This document shows positions 49,712 through 58,385 of a stretch of 64,000 nucleotides of DNA, piece by piece (the stretch's first letter is position 1; the number at the start of each line of letters is the position of its first letter). A model generated the notes under the pieces. It was not told where the DNA came from. It saw only the letters and a list, made by a program, of their open reading frames with translations, and did not search any database. Made by a program: the position numbers and the translations under genes. The stretch covers positions 62,001-126,000 of the forward strand of contig NZ_LZSO01000034.1 in the NCBI RefSeq assembly GCF_001665785.1, read 5' to 3'. Source of the DNA: Mycolicibacterium peregrinum (lineage in GTDB: Bacteria; Actinomycetota; Actinomycetes; Mycobacteriales; Mycobacteriaceae).

Positions 49712-49737
49712 CTACTATCCACGTACGTAGCTAGTAG
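49712..49737. promoter_or_regulatory. BlaI-like dyad upstream of the L,D-transpeptidase
   Basis: CTACTA (49712-49717) and TAGTAG (49732-49737) are perfect inverted arms around a TACGTA centre (49724-49729). It lies 71-96 bp before the GTG start at 49808. Confidence 0.6.
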
Positions 49738-49807
49738 ACTGGTCGCGCAACCATGAATCCGCCCGAGCGGACGTGGTCATCAAGGACACCTCGTCGATGG
49801 AGGCCTC

Positions 49808-50737
49808 GTGCAGCACCGCACCAGCTACCTGTGGATCACCGCGATCGCGGCGACCGTCATGGTCACCGCATCGAGCGTGACCGGCACTTCCGCACTGGCG
49901 GAGCCGGCGGGACCCCCGCCACCGGTCGAGCCGGTACCTCACCTCGCGCCCCAGATGCCGTGGCCCGCCCCCTTCGGCGCGGCCGCTACCGTCGGTACCC
50001 CGGCAGGGCAGAACCCGTTGCCTTTTACCGGCGAACCGCCGTTCCTGCCACCCGCATTCAATCCGGCCAACGGTGCCACCGTCGGTGTCGCCAAGCCGAT
50101 CTACATCACGTTCCAGCGGCCGATCGCAGACCGACAACTGGCCGAGGATGCCATCCACATCTCGTCCAACCCTCCGGTGCCTGGCAAGTTCTACTGGATG
50201 AGCAATACGCAGGTGCGTTGGCGTCCGATCGATTTCTGGCCGGCCGGGACCGTGGTCAACATCGATGCCGCCGGTACGAAATCCAATTTCCGCGTGGGCG
50301 ATTCACTGGTGGCCACCATCGACGACAACACCCATCAGATGCAGATCCACCGTAACGGCGAGCTGGAAAAGACCTTTCCGGTGTCCCTGGGCAAGCCTGG
50401 CTACGAAACACCCAACGGCACCTATTACGTGCTGGAGAAGTTCTCCGACATCATCATGGACTCGTCGACGTATGGGGTCCCGGTGAACTCGGCCGAGGGC
50501 TACAAGCTGAAGGTCCAAAATGCGGTCCGCCTCAGCAACACCGGGATCTTCGCGCACAGCGCGCCCTGGTCGGTTGCCGATCAAGGCAAACGCAATGTCA
50601 GCCACGGCTGCCCCAATCTCAGCCCTGCCAACGCACAGTGGTTCTTCGACCACTTCGGCAGCGGCGACCCCGTCGTCGTCAAGAACTCCGTCGGCCTCTA
50701 CAACCAGCCGGACGGAGCCCAGGACTGGCAGATCTGA
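49808..50737 (+). CDS. L,D-transpeptidase (YkuD domain)
   Basis: The 309-residue protein has a signal peptide (LWITAIAATVMVTASSVTGTSALAEP), a proline-rich spacer, an Ig-like domain (about 85-165: PANGATVGVAKPIYITFQRPI, FYWMSNTQVRWRP) and a YkuD catalytic domain (about 175-300). The active site is GIFAHSAPWSVADQGKRNVSHGCPNLS with the nucleophile Cys in SHGC (about 269) and the conserved His. It makes 3-3 cross-links in peptidoglycan, which are plentiful in mycobacteria and resist most penicillins. GTG 49808 follows GGAGGCCT. A BlaI-like dyad lies upstream, so induction by beta-lactam stress is plausible. Confidence 0.93.
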   Translation: MQHRTSYLWITAIAATVMVTASSVTGTSALAEPAGPPPPVEPVPHLAPQMPWPAPFGAAATVGTPAGQNPLPFTGEPPFLPPAFNPANGATVGVAKPIYITFQRPIADRQLAEDAIHISSNPPVPGKFYWMSNTQVRWRPIDFWPAGTVVNIDAAGTKSNFRVGDSLVATIDDNTHQMQIHRNGELEKTFPVSLGKPGYETPNGTYYVLEKFSDIIMDSSTYGVPVNSAEGYKLKVQNAVRLSNTGIFAHSAPWSVADQGKRNVSHGCPNLSPANAQWFFDHFGSGDPVVVKNSVGLYNQPDGAQDWQI

Positions 50738-50774
50738 CGGAGGTTCCGATATCGAAGTGCTGCCGGCACAAGGG

Positions 50775-53378
50775 TCACCGCGTAGCAGCAGCGCGCGGAT
50801 AGTGCACGAACTTCGAAGCGCGGCGTTCGATGCGATGGTGGCGGCCGCGGGTGCGTACCGGCGGCCCTGCCAGGTGGAGAGGGTCGGCATAGAAGACCTT
50901 TTTGGTGAGCTCGACCATCACCAGATATCCCACCGTCAGTAGAACGAGCGCGGCGAAGAACTGCCAAGGCAACGGCGTGAACCCCAACCGGGAAGCTAAC
51001 GGCGACAACGTCAGTGCGACCCCGACCGCGATCGCGCCCATGGTCGATACCACGAGCGGTCCACTCGGTCGGCTTCGAAAGAACGGAGTGCGCCGGGTCC
51101 GGATCACGAAGATGATCAGTGTCTGAGTCGCAAGCGACTCCACAAACCAGCCCGTGCGGAACTCGGGAGGCGCAGCATGAAGGACGCCGAGCATCAATCC
51201 GAAGGTCAGGAAGTCGAACAGTGAGCTGATGGGTCCGAAGGTCAGCATGAAACGCCGGATGAACGCGATATTCCAGTGGGACGGCGCATGCAACTGTTCT
51301 GGATCGGCGCGGTCGGTGGGGATGGCGAGCTGGGAGCTGTCGTAGAGCAGGTTGTTCAGCAGGATCTGGCCGGGCAGCATCGGTAGAAACGGCAGCACCG
51401 CAGAGGCCGCGGCGGCGCTGAACATATTGCCGAAATTACTTGATGTACCCATTAATACATACTTGATGGTGTTGGCGAAGATGCGGCGTCCCTCCGACAC
51501 GCCATCGGCGAGAACCCCCAGATCCTTCTCGAGTAGCACGACGTCGGCCGCATCCTTTGCGACGTCGGTGGCTGAATCCACCGAGATACCCACATCGGCG
51601 GCGTGGAGCGCCAGCGCGTCGTTGACCCCATCGCCGAGGAAGCCGACCGAGCGCCCGTTTTTACGTGCAGAGGCGATCACTCGGGACTTCTGCTCTGGGG
51701 TGACGCGGGCGAAGATGGTTGTCTCGGTCACCATTCGATCGAATTCGCTGTCGCCGAGCTTGTCGATCTCGATACCGGTGACTGTGCCTTTCGACACGAG
51801 ACCGATTTCAGCGCAGACTTTCTCGGCCACCTGCGGATTGTCCCCGGTGGCCACCTTTACCTCGATCTCCAGCGAGGCGAGCCGGGCGAGCGAGTCCCGT
51901 GCGGCCGATTTCGGGTTGTCTGCGAAGGACAGGAACCCGGTCAACGTGAGGCCGCATTCGTCAGATGGCGTCACCACCGCCAATCCAGACGCGGGCTTGG
52001 TGGCGACTGCGACGACACGACGGCCTTGGGCGAAAAGTCCGTCGAGCGTCTGGTGGGCCAACGCGGGTACATCGACACAGCGGGTGAGCACCTGCTCGGG
52101 TGCTCCCTTGGTGATCAACATCCGCTCACCGCGGCCCGGGTCGTCGACCAACGTCGTGGTGGCGCGCCGCACGTGGTCGAACGGTAATGCTGCTACCTGC
52201 CGAACTCCGGCGGTCAACGCTCCGGAGTCGATTCCCTCTGCCTGCCAGAGTGCTGCGTCCATCTCGTTGCCGCTGACTCCTCCGGTCGTGGGATCCACAT
52301 CTGTGGCAAGCACGCCGCTTCGCAACACTTGGAGGGACTGTGCGCCGGTGACGTCGACGGCATCGATGAAGCTGATGTGTCCCTCGGTCAGCGTTCCGGT
52401 CTTGTCAGTGATCAGAACGTCGATGTCTCCGAGATCCTCGATGCTGACCAGACGTTTCACCAGGACTTTGCGTTTGGCCAATTCTCGCGACCCCGAGGCC
52501 AGGCTGCTGCTGACCACAGCCGGCAACAGTTGCGGGGTGATACCTACCGCGATTGCCAGTGCGAAGAGCACCGAGTCGATGACCGGACGACGCAGCATCA
52601 GATTGGCCAACAGAATAAACACGGTCAGGGTCAATGCCACGTAGAGCAGTAGGTACGAAAAGTGCCGCAGGCCCGCCTGGAAATCCGTCTCGGGCGCACC
52701 CAGGCCCAGACCGACTGCGATCCTTCCGAATTCAGCGTCGGCACCGGTCGCGTAGACCACGCCGACCCCGGTACCGGCACTGACGATGGTGCCCATGAAA
52801 GCCAGATCCGTGGCGTCGGCAAGGGCGGTATCCGCGGACACCGTGTCCGCCGACTTCTGCGCCGTCATCGACTCTCCGGTCAGGATGCCTTCGTTGCACT
52901 CCAGACCACTGACAGTCAAGAGCCTGACATCGGCAGGAACGGCCTCCCCCAGCGTGAGCTGAATGACGTCGCCTGGTACCAGATCAGTCACGGCCACCTT
53001 CACGGCCTTGCCGTCACGGCGAGCTACTGCGGTGTGCTGGACCCGTGAATGCAGGGCCTCGGTCGCTCGTTCAGCTCGGTATTCGTTGAAGAAGCCGAGT
53101 CCGATACTGATCACCAGAATGATGCCGATGATGGTCGCCTGCGTGGCGTCTCCGAGGAAGACAGAAGCCACAGCGGTGACAGCCAACAGAATCAGCACGG
53201 CATTGTTGAGTTGACGTCGGAGTACTGCCCAGGCGCTCACGTGGCGGGTGCGCACGATGTTGGGGCCATGCCGCGAAAGGCGGGCCGATGCTTCCGCCGA
53301 AGACAGACCACCAGACTGCGTGCGCAGGTTCGACATCAGCTCGCCCAACGGAGCTGATGCGGCCTGGCCCGCGTTCAT
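50775..53378 (-). CDS. mgtA: Mg2+-transporting P-type ATPase (type IIIB)
   Basis: The 867-residue pump has TGES (in LTGESMTAQK), the phosphorylation site DKTGTLT (Asp about 325), the nucleotide-binding KGAPE and the hinge GDGVND. The membrane motif GITPQLLPAVVSSSLASGSRELAKRKVLVKRL and the ending with several hydrophobic helices match the MgtA/MgtB group, which imports Mg2+. A hairpin lies 22-54 nt upstream of the ATG in the leader. Three N-terminal residues more or less do not change the call. Downstream, it converges on the L,D-transpeptidase gene. Confidence 0.92.
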   Translation of the reverse strand: MNAGQAASAPLGELMSNLRTQSGGLSSAEASARLSRHGPNIVRTRHVSAWAVLRRQLNNAVLILLAVTAVASVFLGDATQATIIGIILVISIGLGFFNEYRAERATEALHSRVQHTAVARRDGKAVKVAVTDLVPGDVIQLTLGEAVPADVRLLTVSGLECNEGILTGESMTAQKSADTVSADTALADATDLAFMGTIVSAGTGVGVVYATGADAEFGRIAVGLGLGAPETDFQAGLRHFSYLLLYVALTLTVFILLANLMLRRPVIDSVLFALAIAVGITPQLLPAVVSSSLASGSRELAKRKVLVKRLVSIEDLGDIDVLITDKTGTLTEGHISFIDAVDVTGAQSLQVLRSGVLATDVDPTTGGVSGNEMDAALWQAEGIDSGALTAGVRQVAALPFDHVRRATTTLVDDPGRGERMLITKGAPEQVLTRCVDVPALAHQTLDGLFAQGRRVVAVATKPASGLAVVTPSDECGLTLTGFLSFADNPKSAARDSLARLASLEIEVKVATGDNPQVAEKVCAEIGLVSKGTVTGIEIDKLGDSEFDRMVTETTIFARVTPEQKSRVIASARKNGRSVGFLGDGVNDALALHAADVGISVDSATDVAKDAADVVLLEKDLGVLADGVSEGRRIFANTIKYVLMGTSSNFGNMFSAAAASAVLPFLPMLPGQILLNNLLYDSSQLAIPTDRADPEQLHAPSHWNIAFIRRFMLTFGPISSLFDFLTFGLMLGVLHAAPPEFRTGWFVESLATQTLIIFVIRTRRTPFFRSRPSGPLVVSTMGAIAVGVALTLSPLASRLGFTPLPWQFFAALVLLTVGYLVMVELTKKVFYADPLHLAGPPVRTRGRHHRIERRASKFVHYPRAAATR

Positions 53379-53399
53379 CGTTTCGATGCTGACCCCCGC

Positions 53400-53432
53400 G
53401 GTCTCACCGACGGCGTTTGCCGAAGTGAGACC
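53400..53432 (-). promoter_or_regulatory. Leader hairpin of the Mg2+ ATPase gene
   Basis: GGTCTCAC and GTGAGACC form a perfect 8-bp outer stem, with an inner CGGC/GCCG stem. It ends 22 nt before the ATG on the transcript side, so it may influence translation or attenuation. It does not match the M-box consensus as I recall it. Confidence 0.45.
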
Positions 53433-53645
53433 TCCGTAGCAGTGCGTTCGGCTCAGCCGTCGGCGAAGCCGATCGTGAAGTAGGGCACCACTCTATGCCG
53501 CTCGAGGCCGCTGACGCGGGACAAGGCTATGACGAATCGCCAGATTCTGCCGGCCCCCCCACGTTCGTCTGACGGCTTCGCCAATTTATGCCGCGAATCA
53601 TCCGAATAAAGACGGCGCAATTTATCGCCCACGCCCGGAAAAAGT
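53433..53645. other. Upstream region of the Mg2+ ATPase gene
   Basis: It holds no supported gene. It should contain the promoter and rest of the leader of the pump gene. Confidence 0.3.
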
Positions 53646-53963
53646 TCAGCGATTACACATGAGGTCGACGTATGCAGTCGTATAACGCACGAGATTGTTC
53701 ACATTGCCCGTCGGACCCCGCTGCACCCAAGAGTGTTTGACGTCGGTGCCCTGCCGTACTGCAGTCACAGTGCATTGATCGATGGGTGCATTGCCCACCT
53801 TGTTGAGGATCACGCGAAAACCCTGCGCTTCGAGGTCGCTGATGGTCGCCTGAGCGGATGTCTGACCACTGGGTGCCGCATGTGCCAGCGCAGATGCGGC
53901 GAACCCGAGTGCGGTCGCAACCGAGGCAACGGCGACGGTCTTCACGATCAGATTCTTCGTCAT
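53646..53963 (-). CDS. Small secreted protein, unknown function
   Basis: The 105-residue protein has a signal peptide (VKTVAVASVATALGFAASALAHA, cleavage near AHA-AP) and a mature part of about 75 residues with two Cys (DQCTVTAVR and the C-terminal LMCNR) likely to form a disulfide. The phrase TISDLEAQGFRVILNKVGNAPIDQCTV recurs in small exported mycobacterial proteins of unknown role. A 13-bp palindrome lies about 97 bp upstream. No partner gene is adjacent. Confidence 0.8.
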   Translation of the reverse strand: MTKNLIVKTVAVASVATALGFAASALAHAAPSGQTSAQATISDLEAQGFRVILNKVGNAPIDQCTVTAVRQGTDVKHSWVQRGPTGNVNNLVRYTTAYVDLMCNR

Positions 53964-54059
53964 CCAATTCCCTTTCCGGCCAGACGATAAGCCGACCTCG
54001 TATTCTCGAGGCGTCTGACATCGAGCCTAGTTGCGAATACGAACCCAGGGCGAAACTCA

Positions 54060-54072
54060 TATGCGACGCATA
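54060..54072. promoter_or_regulatory. Palindrome TATGCG-A-CGCATA
   Basis: A perfect 13-bp palindrome lies 97 bp upstream of the small secreted protein gene. A direct repeat GAATTCAG follows at about 54100-54117. The binding protein is unknown. Confidence 0.45.
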
Positions 54073-54134
54073 ATTAGCCGCATACGCGTTTCATGACGAA
54101 TTCAGGTCGAATTCAGATATGAGGGCCGAGCCCG

Positions 54135-55436
54135 TCAGAAATTCCCGTCGAGGAACTCCGCGTACGCCGGCAGGTCGAGTTGGCCGTGACCCGACAGCCC
54201 GATGACGACCACCTGCTCGGACGGATCATCGGCGACGTGTCGGGCAGCGGCGGCGATCGCGTGGGTGGCTTCCGGTGCCGGGACGATGCCCTGGGTCCGT
54301 GCGAACAGTACCCCCGCCGAGAACGCGTCGTGCTGCCCGACGGCGGTGCCCTCGACCAGTCCCAGTTCGACGGTGTGGCTGAGTGCCGGCGCCATCCCGT
54401 GGTAGCGCAGACCACCGGCATGGATGGGGTCGGGCACGAAATCCATTCCGAGCGTGTGCATCTTGAGCAGCGGAGTCAGCCCTGCCACATCGCCGTGGTC
54501 GTAGCGGTACTCCCCCTGTGTGATCGACGGGCACGCAGCCGGCTCGGTGGCCACGACCTTCGGATTCGACCGTCCATGGATCTTTTCGCGCAGGAACGGG
54601 AATGCCAGCCCGGCAAGGTTGGAACCGCCACCGGCGCACCCGAAGACGACATCGGCGCCGTTTGGCTCGACGGCGGCGAGCTGTGCCACGGCCTCCTGAC
54701 CGATCACGCTCTGATGCAGCACAACGTGATTCAGCACGCTGCCCAGCGCGTAGCGCGTGTCCGGATCGCCGGCCGCAACCTCGACCGCCTCACTGACCGC
54801 CATTCCCAGGCTGCCGGTGGTGTCGGGGGTCGCTGCCAGGATCGCGCGCCCGGACGCGGTGAGATTCGAGGGGCTTGAGTGCACTGTGCCGCCGTAGGTG
54901 CGGATCAGGTGACCGCGGTATGGCTTCGACTCGTAGGACGCGCGGACCTGCCAGACCTCGATCTCCAGACCGAACTGGGCCCCGGCGAACGCCAGCGCGC
55001 TCCCCCACTGCCCGGCGCCGGTTTCGGTGGTCAGCTTCCGGACCCCGTCGATGCTGTTGTAATAGGCTTGTGCCACAGCAGAATTGGTCTTGTGGCTACC
55101 GACCGGACTGACGCCTTCGTACTTGACGTAGATGTGGGCACCCGTATTGAGTGCCTGCTCGAACCGCCGGGCCCGGATCAACGGGGACGGTCGCCACATC
55201 GAGTAGATCTCACGCACGGCATCCGGGATCGCGATGTAGGGCTCGGTGGACACTTCCTGCGCGATCAGCCCGCTCGGGAACAGCGCAGCCAGGTCGTCCG
55301 GGGTGACCGGTTCCTTGGTTCCGGGGTGAAGGTGCGGCGGGATCGGCTGATCGAGCTCGGCCGGCAGGTTGTACCAGTGCGTCGGCACCTCGACGGTGAC
55401 CAGATCGGGATGGGCGGCGTCGGCGTGCAGCGTCAT
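54135..55436 (-). CDS. trpB2: TrpB2-type tryptophan synthase beta chain
   Basis: The 433-residue PLP enzyme has Lys116 in GVSPVGSHKTNSA, TETGAGQWGSALAFA, and the phosphate loop VFGCAGGGSNLAG. The long N-terminal extension with HPGTKEPVTPDDLAALFPSGLIAQEVSTEPYIAIPDAVREIYSMWRPSPLIRA is diagnostic of TrpB2 rather than the TrpA-coupled TrpB1. TrpB2 makes tryptophan from indole and serine without TrpA, or may act on other acceptors. No trpA or other trp gene is adjacent, so indole salvage is the likely role. ATG 55436 overlaps the stop of the rhomboid-like gene by 4 bp. Confidence 0.92.
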   Translation of the reverse strand: MTLHADAAHPDLVTVEVPTHWYNLPAELDQPIPPHLHPGTKEPVTPDDLAALFPSGLIAQEVSTEPYIAIPDAVREIYSMWRPSPLIRARRFEQALNTGAHIYVKYEGVSPVGSHKTNSAVAQAYYNSIDGVRKLTTETGAGQWGSALAFAGAQFGLEIEVWQVRASYESKPYRGHLIRTYGGTVHSSPSNLTASGRAILAATPDTTGSLGMAVSEAVEVAAGDPDTRYALGSVLNHVVLHQSVIGQEAVAQLAAVEPNGADVVFGCAGGGSNLAGLAFPFLREKIHGRSNPKVVATEPAACPSITQGEYRYDHGDVAGLTPLLKMHTLGMDFVPDPIHAGGLRYHGMAPALSHTVELGLVEGTAVGQHDAFSAGVLFARTQGIVPAPEATHAIAAAARHVADDPSEQVVVIGLSGHGQLDLPAYAEFLDGNF

Positions 55437-56227
55437 GCGGACACTGTAGCCAGGCCTGCCCTGCTGCTCTGCGACCTGGCAACCCAGCGCCGCCGGGCCC
55501 ATGTGGCAAGTAGTGCGGCGGCAATACCCGCAGGCAGCGCGATCGGCGCCACGTGCGGCGATACGCCAATGAGCATCAGGAGCCCGAATCCGATGCCGAT
55601 TGCCAGCAATGACAGCCGGTGCGGCGTCCAATGCGAATCAGACCGGAACCGGATCGACAACAGAATTCCGAGTGTCAACGCGACTGCGTGGCCGCTGGCG
55701 GTGAAATCCGACCCCGCGACCGCGACCACCAGCGCGGTGGTCACCCAACCGCCGACCCATGCCGGGCGCCACCTCATGGGTATCGCCGCGGTCAGGGTGC
55801 CGAGGACTGCGAGAGCGCCGTAGCTCAACCCGACATCGTTGGCGTGTGCGACCGAAATGGGCAGCCACCCGAGTTTGATCGCGGCGGCCAGTCCTGCGGC
55901 GACGATCAGGGTGGCACCCAGATGACCGAGAGCGAATGCCTGGATCAACCGCCTGCTGCGCCAGAGCAGCTCCGCCAACGCGAGCAGGCACACCAGGCCT
56001 GGCAACAGCAGATACGTGTATCCCTCAGCGGTGACGAAGGCGCTGCCGAGGAGAGTTCCCAGATGACCCCGCCCGAGGTTCTCCAGGTTGGTGCTCAGAT
56101 GGCCGACCACCCGGTCCTGCACCTGGGGCCCCAAGATCAGCAGCAGAGACGCGATCACGAACAGTGCCGTCGCGTAGCTGAGGGTCACCCGGACCCGGAG
56201 CAGACTGGAGAAAACGCGCGACAACAT
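55433..56227 (-). CDS. Rhomboid-like membrane protein
   Basis: The 264-residue protein has about six membrane helices. NLENLGRGHLGTLLGSAFVT is typical of actinobacterial rhomboid-like proteins, and NDVGLSYGALAVLG carries a Ser in the position of the rhomboid GxSG nucleophile (here G-L-S-Y-G), with a later SGHAVAL supplying a possible catalytic His. Protease activity is uncertain because the GxSG motif is not exact. It is translationally coupled to trpB2 by a 4-bp overlap, which is an odd pairing. Confidence 0.75.
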   Translation of the reverse strand: MLSRVFSSLLRVRVTLSYATALFVIASLLLILGPQVQDRVVGHLSTNLENLGRGHLGTLLGSAFVTAEGYTYLLLPGLVCLLALAELLWRSRRLIQAFALGHLGATLIVAAGLAAAIKLGWLPISVAHANDVGLSYGALAVLGTLTAAIPMRWRPAWVGGWVTTALVVAVAGSDFTASGHAVALTLGILLSIRFRSDSHWTPHRLSLLAIGIGFGLLMLIGVSPHVAPIALPAGIAAALLATWARRRWVARSQSSRAGLATVSA

Positions 56228-56270
56228 CTCGATACAGCATACCGACGGTGCCCTAACCGAAACGCGCTGG

Positions 56271-57677
56271 TCAGTTGGGTTGGCGATGTGGCGCGAGTTC
56301 CAAAGTCAGCAACGCGGCCGCCGCCGGAAGGACATCGGCCAGTGGCAGCAACACGTACCGCTGATCCGCCATCGCGTCGAACTTCCGGACATACCGATAC
56401 AGCGACTCCAGCTTGATGAGCCGGTCTCCGACATGCGCAAAGGTTCGCAGTGCGCGTGCGGTGAGCTCATCGCTGCGGTGATCGCCGAACAGATCGGGGA
56501 ATGGCGCAAAGGCTAGCGAGACGCGTTCTCCCCCGCGCCGCTGTGCCCAGGTGATCATGTCGACGGTGAGTCGCTCGTCGATCCCGTTCGGGGCGCTCGA
56601 GCGGCGCCACGGGAGATCAAGGCTCAGCTCGGTGCCGCCACCGGCACTGGCGTAACGCTGGAACGCCTGAATCCGTCCATCACGATCACGGGCGTAGATC
56701 AGCCACACCCCGGGGTAGCGGCCGGACAAGGTACCGCCGAGCATCATCGAGAACCCACGCTCAGGACCGGCCGCCTTGCCCGAATGCCGCATCACGTCGA
56801 GGAGTTCGGCCTGCAGCGCACCATCGAGGTCGGATTCGGCGACCACCTCGGTGGTGACGCCGGCGTTGCGGGTTCGCTGGACCGCCTGCCGGAGATTGCG
56901 CATGCGCCGGCCGACGAGGTCGAAACCGTTGACGTCCACCACCACGTCACGCCCGATCGGGATGACCCGCAACCTCCCACCGGTAACCTTGCGGTCGCGC
57001 CACAACGTCAGCCGACCTTCCGACGCGCCGAGCACCACGATCCGCCATCCCCGCGCCCGGCACAGGGCCGCAAACGTCGCTACCACTTCGCCGTAGCGGG
57101 TCCGGTTTCCGATCGGGTCCCCGCTCACCACCGCCATCCCGGCCAGGGCGCGGTAGGCCAGGGCGGCTGTGCCGTCCGCCGAGAACACATAGCTCTTGCC
57201 CGCAGCCATCGCGAACGGCGCCAGCGGATCACCCCTTGTTTCGTCGACCAGGGCTGACACCGCAGGTAAGGCGTTCGGTTGGGCTGTCGACGCCCGCGGC
57301 CGGACCAGCATCGCCGCCGCGAGGACGAGACAGATCCACCCGTCCGCCGGGTGACCGATCACCACGGCAAATGCCCCGAGCAACACAGCCGCTGCCGCGG
57401 TCGCTCCGTGGGCCACGGTCATCGGGCGCCCGAGGAGCAGCCCGTGCAGCAGAACCGTCGCAGCCAAGGACACTGCGACCAGACTCATCAGCGCTGATTC
57501 GTGACCGATCCGGCCGGTGTGATGATCAAGAGCGAGCGCCGCCACACTGCCGGCGAGAGTCAGGACCACCACAGCCTGCAGAAAGTGCAGCCGTAGCCTG
57601 CGGTGCGGGTCGACACCGGCAGAATCCGCCGTCACGCCGGAAAATGGGCGTGAAGCCGGCGCCGGTGACGGAGTCAC
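56271..57677 (-). CDS. DUF2156/phosphatidylglycerol lysyltransferase-like protein
   Basis: The 468-residue protein has four to five membrane helices in its first third (FLQAVVVLTLAGSVAALAL, SLVAVSLAATVLLHGLLLG, ATAAAAVLLGAFAVVIG, GWICLVLAAAMLV) and a cytosolic domain from about 150 on. The latter shows the DUF2156/MprF C-terminal pattern: DPLAPFAMAAGKSYVFSADGTAALAYRALAGMAVVSGDPIG, MRNLRQAVQRTRNAGVTTEVV, AFQRYASAGGGTELSLDLPWRR. Such domains transfer aminoacyl groups from tRNA to lipids; mycobacterial versions may differ. GTG 57677 is chosen; TTG 57731 would add 18 residues. Confidence 0.78.
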   Translation of the reverse strand: MTPSPAPASRPFSGVTADSAGVDPHRRLRLHFLQAVVVLTLAGSVAALALDHHTGRIGHESALMSLVAVSLAATVLLHGLLLGRPMTVAHGATAAAAVLLGAFAVVIGHPADGWICLVLAAAMLVRPRASTAQPNALPAVSALVDETRGDPLAPFAMAAGKSYVFSADGTAALAYRALAGMAVVSGDPIGNRTRYGEVVATFAALCRARGWRIVVLGASEGRLTLWRDRKVTGGRLRVIPIGRDVVVDVNGFDLVGRRMRNLRQAVQRTRNAGVTTEVVAESDLDGALQAELLDVMRHSGKAAGPERGFSMMLGGTLSGRYPGVWLIYARDRDGRIQAFQRYASAGGGTELSLDLPWRRSSAPNGIDERLTVDMITWAQRRGGERVSLAFAPFPDLFGDHRSDELTARALRTFAHVGDRLIKLESLYRYVRKFDAMADQRYVLLPLADVLPAAAALLTLELAPHRQPN

Positions 57678-57823
57678 GTCTACGGCCCTCCCATGCTGCC
57701 CGGAAGTGCGGATCGTTCGCTCTGTCTCCAATATACGAACCGGGACTCAATCGCGCCGCCAGAAAAGGACCGATCGCACGCCTATCACGCGGAGCGGCGG
57801 GACCTGTTGCACGAGAGCAGGTT

Positions 57824-58360
57824 TCAGCGATGTCCCGAAGGGCGGTTGGACCTGGCTCGGTGCCGCCTGACGGCGTCACGGTTGGCGCAGCCATGGCTGC
57901 AGTACTTCTGCGTGCCGGGTCGGGTGAAGTCGACGAACGCCGTGGCGCAGTCTTTCAGTGCGCACCGGCGGATACGTTGCATCCCGCGCTCGGTGAGAAA
58001 GTGCGCTGCGGCAGCACTTGTGGCGCCGGCCAGGGTCCCTGCGAAGCTCGCGTCGTTGTCGCGGTAGTGCAGATGCCAACCACTGCCGTCGTGGTTGGTG
58101 ATCGACGGACTGGTGGCGAACCGAGCCAGCAACTCGTTGAGGATGAACACCCGGTTCTCCTCGGTGCCGGCATCGACGACTTCCGTCCAACGCTCGAGAA
58201 ATTCACCTACCTGTCGGAGGTCGCTGCGCGTGACGCGACAGTGGATCGGCATGCCCAGACCCGTCCAGCGACGTTCCAGATCGCCGGGCGTCGTCGCGGG
58301 GTGGTTGACCAGATCGAGCGCATTCCGGAGCAACGGCTCGACGTAATGGTTTACATGCAC
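57824..58360 (-). CDS. CGNR-type zinc-finger regulator
   Basis: The 178-residue protein has the N-terminal ABATE-like part (HYVEPLLRNALDLVNHPATTPGDLERRW) and the C-terminal zinc finger RRCALKDCATAFVDFTRPGTQKYCSHGCANRDAVRRHRAR, with four Cys and the C-x-N-R ending (here CANR instead of CGNR). The group are predicted DNA-binding stress or efflux regulators. It is divergent from the MFS exporter, probably its target. GTG 58360 is preferred; ATG 58387 would overlap the MFS start, leaving no promoter. Confidence 0.82.
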   Translation of the reverse strand: MHVNHYVEPLLRNALDLVNHPATTPGDLERRWTGLGMPIHCRVTRSDLRQVGEFLERWTEVVDAGTEENRVFILNELLARFATSPSITNHDGSGWHLHYRDNDASFAGTLAGATSAAAAHFLTERGMQRIRRCALKDCATAFVDFTRPGTQKYCSHGCANRDAVRRHRARSNRPSGHR

Positions 58361-58385
58361 AAGACCATTACAGCAGGGTCGGGCC

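Larger units (their letters stand above)
49362..49807. other. Divergent intergenic region between mmcO and the L,D-transpeptidase
   Basis: This 446-bp gap is locally AT-rich around 49540-49670 and holds two groups of CTACGTA-type words (49548-49579 and 49712-49737). No gene is supported. Confidence 0.5.

Noticed and set aside
53400..53432. M-box (ykoK) magnesium riboswitch
   Set aside because: The hairpin lacks the conserved core sequences of the M-box as I remember them.
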